Of a stretch of DNA of 26,120 bases, positions 23,800 to 26,120 are shown piece by piece. Position 1 is the stretch's first letter; each line of letters starts with the position of its first letter. The notes under the pieces were generated by a model that did no database searches, was not told the origin of the DNA, and worked only from the letters and a program-made list of their open reading frames with translations. A program made the translations under genes and the position numbers. The DNA comes from Bacteroidales bacterium M8 (GTDB taxonomy: Bacteria > Bacteroidota > Bacteroidia > Bacteroidales > Muribaculaceae): assembly GCA_001689495.1 (NCBI GenBank), contig LUJS01000032.1, forward strand, positions 57,593-83,712. The letters run 5' to 3'.

Positions 23800-24117
23800 T
23801 TAAAAATGGGTGTAAAGACCTGTCACGTCTGTGAAAATGTCCTCCAGCATATCGCAATAGACACCTTCAATTTTCTCAATGTCCTTTGTCGATACCTCAA
23901 AGGTCTTGTGGTTCATAGACTGGCGGTAAAACCGCACATTGTAGAGGTCTGCGCCCTCGTCATAGATGATTTCAAGGCGGTTCGCCGATGTCTTGTTTCG
24001 GCTGAGGCTCATTCTTAACCCGTTGCCGAGGTTGATGAAGTCGTGGCTTCCCGTCATTGCGACGAAGCGGTGTCCTCCGATTTGTTGGAGTATAGTTTTT
24101 GCAATCAGATTGTCCAT
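23800..24117 (-). CDS. Conserved protein of Bacteroidetes conjugative elements
   Basis: 105 residues from MDNLIAKTILQQIGG. A start 16 codons upstream is possible but would overlap the preceding gene more and adds an uncharacteristic segment. The pattern GGHRFVAMTGSHDFINLGNGLRMSL and the C-terminal YCDMLEDIFTDVTGLYTHF are, in my recollection, typical of a small protein encoded in many conjugative transposons and phages of Bacteroidales. Function unknown. It is last in the leftward operon with the next two genes and pcfJ. Confidence 0.75.
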   Translation of the reverse strand: MDNLIAKTILQQIGGHRFVAMTGSHDFINLGNGLRMSLSRNKTSANRLEIIYDEGADLYNVRFYRQSMNHKTFEVSTKDIEKIEGVYCDMLEDIFTDVTGLYTHF

Positions 24118-24124
24118 AATTATG

Positions 24125-24349
24125 TCATTTAGAGTTGTTGATTTTCTTGTTAAGCCATTCATCACGGTGTTGCCTGCACTCTTTGATGGTGGGGGCTACG
24201 CAGGAGAATAATTCTCCGTCGGTGTGGCGATAGTCGTATTGGTAGAGCTTTTTTCGTCTTGTACCATATCCGGTGTAGAACACCTCGTATTGTTCAGTGC
24301 CGGGAGTAGTGGTTGTGCTTACTCCGTTGACGGTCATTCTCGTTGTCAT
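24125..24349 (-). CDS. Small conserved protein of conjugative transposons, probably DUF3873-like
   Basis: 74 residues: MTTRMTVNGVSTTTTPG, then a tyrosine-rich core (YQYDYRHTDGELFSCV) and a charged helix ending in NKKINNSK. The YDYRHTDGxLFSCV core recalls a short family of unknown function (I believe DUF3873) found beside pcfJ/pcfK-type genes; the family number is from memory. It lies 7 bp upstream of the preferred start of its downstream neighbour. Confidence 0.7.
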   Translation of the reverse strand: MTTRMTVNGVSTTTTPGTEQYEVFYTGYGTRRKKLYQYDYRHTDGELFSCVAPTIKECRQHRDEWLNKKINNSK

Positions 24350-24361
24350 AGTATTGCGGTT

Positions 24362-24619
24362 TTAGTATTCTACAATCAGTATCCTATATTCAAATGTAAT
24401 ATCGGGGTTGGTTATCTTTCTTTGTTTCAGCCATAGGTGGTGGCTGCCGTAGCCATAGACAAAGTATCGGTCAAGGTCGTACTTGTCGGTAAAGTCGGCT
24501 ACTATCTGCCGTAGCGTTTCCTCGTTGTCGGCATAGAGAATGTGATTTACAAACTCTATGATGATTTCGGCTATCTTGTCATCAAAGATGATAGTGGGGT
24601 GTTCAAATGTTACGTTCAT
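24362..24619 (-). CDS. Small protein of unknown function
   Basis: 85 residues, acidic, no signal peptide or membrane helix, with repeated aromatic residues (YDLDRYFVYGYGSHHLWL). Base use matches its neighbours, and it sits in line between pcfJ and the DUF3873-like gene with a 12-bp gap, so I take it as real. The family is not recognised. Confidence 0.6.
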   Translation of the reverse strand: MNVTFEHPTIIFDDKIAEIIIEFVNHILYADNEETLRQIVADFTDKYDLDRYFVYGYGSHHLWLKQRKITNPDITFEYRILIVEY

Positions 24620-24636
24620 AATCAGTGGGTTTTATG

Positions 24637-24660
24637 ACCTGCGCCATTGCTGACGCAGGT
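24637..24660. other. Short intergenic hairpin between pcfJ and downstream genes
   Basis: ACCTGCG (24637-24643) and CGCAGGT (24654-24660) form a 7-bp stem with a 10-base loop, without a T-run on either side. It could tune expression of the small genes relative to pcfJ. Confidence 0.35.
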
Positions 24661-24671
24661 TGTGTTAGACA

Positions 24672-25982
24672 TTAGGCGGTCATTCTCTCCTTGATTAGTC
24701 GGGCGTTTGAGTTCACAAGGTCGATGATGCGGTCGTGGTACTCGGTGTCCTTGTTATATTTTCCGTGGCATTGCACCACTTTGAGGGTCTGCAAGTCAAC
24801 CTCTACCGTCTCTATTATGGTATCACCAATCCTTGCCGACAATACCAGCGTGTTCTTTTTAAGGTAGTAGGAAGATGAGAATACGCAGATGTGCTGTGTG
24901 TTACCCTCTTGGCAGTATTCCTCTATGCTCTCAAGCACCTTCACCGATATTTCATTGTCGGAAATTACCAGACCGAAGAATTTGGATTTGAGAGCCTTGA
25001 ACTGTTCCTCCTTCTCTTTCTCTCGGAGCAGTCTTTCCTCGGCTCTCCTGCGCTCGGCGTCCTCACGCTCCCTTCTGCGTCTGTCCTCTATCTTTCGGCT
25101 CAATCCGTCGTGCGCCTCTATGAAATCTTCGGGACAGATGTTCTTGGGATTGCGGAGGTCTTTGCCGAGGTTCTTCAGCATCCGCAGATAGTCGCACCAC
25201 ATTCCTATGTTGTTGATATGGTAGCGGTGGCGTTTGGCGATAAGGTACGATGCCCAAAATTCATCCGCATTGCAGGGATTGGAGAGAAAGTATTTCATTT
25301 CCTCAATCTCTCCGGCTTTCATCAGCGTCTCCATTCTTGGGTCGGCAAGCAGAGCCTTGAAAAGTCTGACGGGGGATATTCCGTAAAAATCGCCCTTGAA
25401 GCCGTTGCGTTTGAGTTGGGGAATGACCGACATTCTCGGATAGACCTCACTCCATGCGACAACATCATCATACAGTGGGTTGTGCGGGCGTATCTCCATT
25501 TCGCTCCAATAAGACCAGCAGTCGCAGTAATGGAAGGTAAATCCACGGAGCAGAGCCATGTCGGTAACTATGCCTTTCGGAGAAATCCACCTTTGCACGA
25601 CCTCCTGACAATAGAGTTGTCTGACCTCTCCCTTACGGCTTTCGCTCGTTATCTGCGACACACGGATTACTTGAAAACCCTTGTGTGCTGTTATGACGCT
25701 GAAATATGCGGTTTCCTTATGGGTGCGTTTTCGGGTGTCCTTCACTTTCAGTTCAGTGCCGCAGTTAGGGCATTTGCAACCTGCGACAGTGTCGCAAAGA
25801 TTGCCTTTCTCACCCTTCCAAACGTATCCGCAGTCGGAGCAGGTCATTGTTCCGCTATTGGTACGATAGGCGAAATGCTCAATGCAGTGGCGGTATGCCC
25901 ATTTCTCTTGTGTCGCGGTTATGGGTCGCAGTGTGGCGGAAAGTTTTGCCACTTGCTTTTGTAATGCTGTCTTGGGTTTCAT
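24672..25982 (-). CDS. pcfJ: PcfJ-like protein
   Basis: 436 residues. An N-terminal zinc-ribbon-like pair is C48-SD-C51 and C71-PN-C74. The central PcfJ domain includes YCQEVVQRWISPKG and VYPRMSVIPQLKRNGFKGD. A strongly charged coiled coil at about residues 290-335 (RRRREREDAERRRAEERLL) and a beta-rich C-terminal domain follow. PcfJ was named in the pCF10 conjugative plasmid, and homologues are standard in Bacteroidetes conjugative transposons, always next to pcfK. The exact role in transfer is unknown. Confidence 0.88.
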   Translation of the reverse strand: MKPKTALQKQVAKLSATLRPITATQEKWAYRHCIEHFAYRTNSGTMTCSDCGYVWKGEKGNLCDTVAGCKCPNCGTELKVKDTRKRTHKETAYFSVITAHKGFQVIRVSQITSESRKGEVRQLYCQEVVQRWISPKGIVTDMALLRGFTFHYCDCWSYWSEMEIRPHNPLYDDVVAWSEVYPRMSVIPQLKRNGFKGDFYGISPVRLFKALLADPRMETLMKAGEIEEMKYFLSNPCNADEFWASYLIAKRHRYHINNIGMWCDYLRMLKNLGKDLRNPKNICPEDFIEAHDGLSRKIEDRRRREREDAERRRAEERLLREKEKEEQFKALKSKFFGLVISDNEISVKVLESIEEYCQEGNTQHICVFSSSYYLKKNTLVLSARIGDTIIETVEVDLQTLKVVQCHGKYNKDTEYHDRIIDLVNSNARLIKERMTA

Positions 25983-25994
25983 AGCCGTAATATT

Positions 25995-26120
25995 TTAGAG
26001 GTCAAAAAGACTGGGTTGTTCAACTTGGGTTTTCTTCTCACTCACTTTCTTGGATTGCGTGGGTCTGCGCATTTTAGCCATTTCCTCGTCACGGAGTCTG
26101 TTGATGGCGTCCTGCCGTGC
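25995..26120 (-). CDS. pcfK: C-terminus of PcfK-like protein, cut by window end
   Basis: Only 41 residues are visible: a basic helix (ARQDAINRLRDEEMAKMRR) and the terminal PSLFDL before the TAA. Both the short FDL ending and the location 12 bp upstream of pcfJ fit the PcfK family. The rest lies beyond the window. Confidence 0.7.
   Translation of the reverse strand, partial: ARQDAINRLRDEEMAKMRRPTQSKKVSEKKTQVEQPSLFDL

Noticed and set aside
24891..25964. 357-codon open frame on the + strand opposite pcfJ
   Set aside because: It is the antisense shadow of pcfJ, whose zinc ribbon, PcfJ core and coiled coil are recognisable.
1..26120. CRISPR arrays, tRNA or rRNA genes, insertion sequences
   Set aside because: I looked for regular spaced repeats, cloverleaf-like stretches and transposase motifs and saw none in the intergenic sequence.

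Overview
The window is part of an integrative conjugative element of a Bacteroidales bacterium. The evidence is a canonical Bacteroidetes tra operon (traE to traQ plus lysozyme), a PcfJ/PcfK module on the opposite strand, SusC/SusD genes, and promoter elements of the Bacteroides TAnnTTTG type. The genus cannot be told from the sequence alone.

Layout. Positions 1-10884 carry the GC-rich mating-pore operon, all on the + strand: traE (cut by the window edge), traF, the traG ATPase, a tiny membrane protein in the traH position, traI, J, K, L, M, N, O, a zinc-less primase-finger protein, traP, traQ and a lysozyme. A strong hairpin at 10907-10940 ends it. Positions 23800-26120 carry short conserved accessory genes of conjugative transposons plus pcfJ and the end of pcfK, on the - strand. 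Between these two lies a visibly AT-rich cargo of about 12.8 kb (10978-23686), whose composition and codon use are unlike the backbone.

The cargo is a ribosomally synthesised peptide (RiPP) locus. It holds a 60-residue precursor with six cysteines (14829-15011), two radical SAM enzymes, a ClpP-fold protease, an ABC exporter without its own peptidase domain, a SusC/SusD outer-membrane pair, two exported proteins with DnaJ-type CxxCxGxG zinc-finger repeats, and one further exported protein. The genes are tightly spaced or overlapping and look like one operon.

The most interesting region is the roughly 570 bp ahead of that operon. A tyrosine recombinase (10978-12180) is followed by four copies of a TCTCT-N5-AGAGA site arranged as two inverted pairs. 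Each pair has its own 5-bp centre (TAAAT/ATTTA and TGCTA/TAGCA). Each enclosed segment carries a Bacteroidetes-type promoter -7 box pointing left, away from the RiPP operon. I read this as a double invertible-promoter switch, captured in the OFF state, that controls the modified-peptide system. Inversion of the second segment would place its -7 box about 60 bp before the first radical SAM start codon. This switch, and the SusC/SusD pair as part of a radical-SAM RiPP operon, are the parts I consider potentially undescribed.
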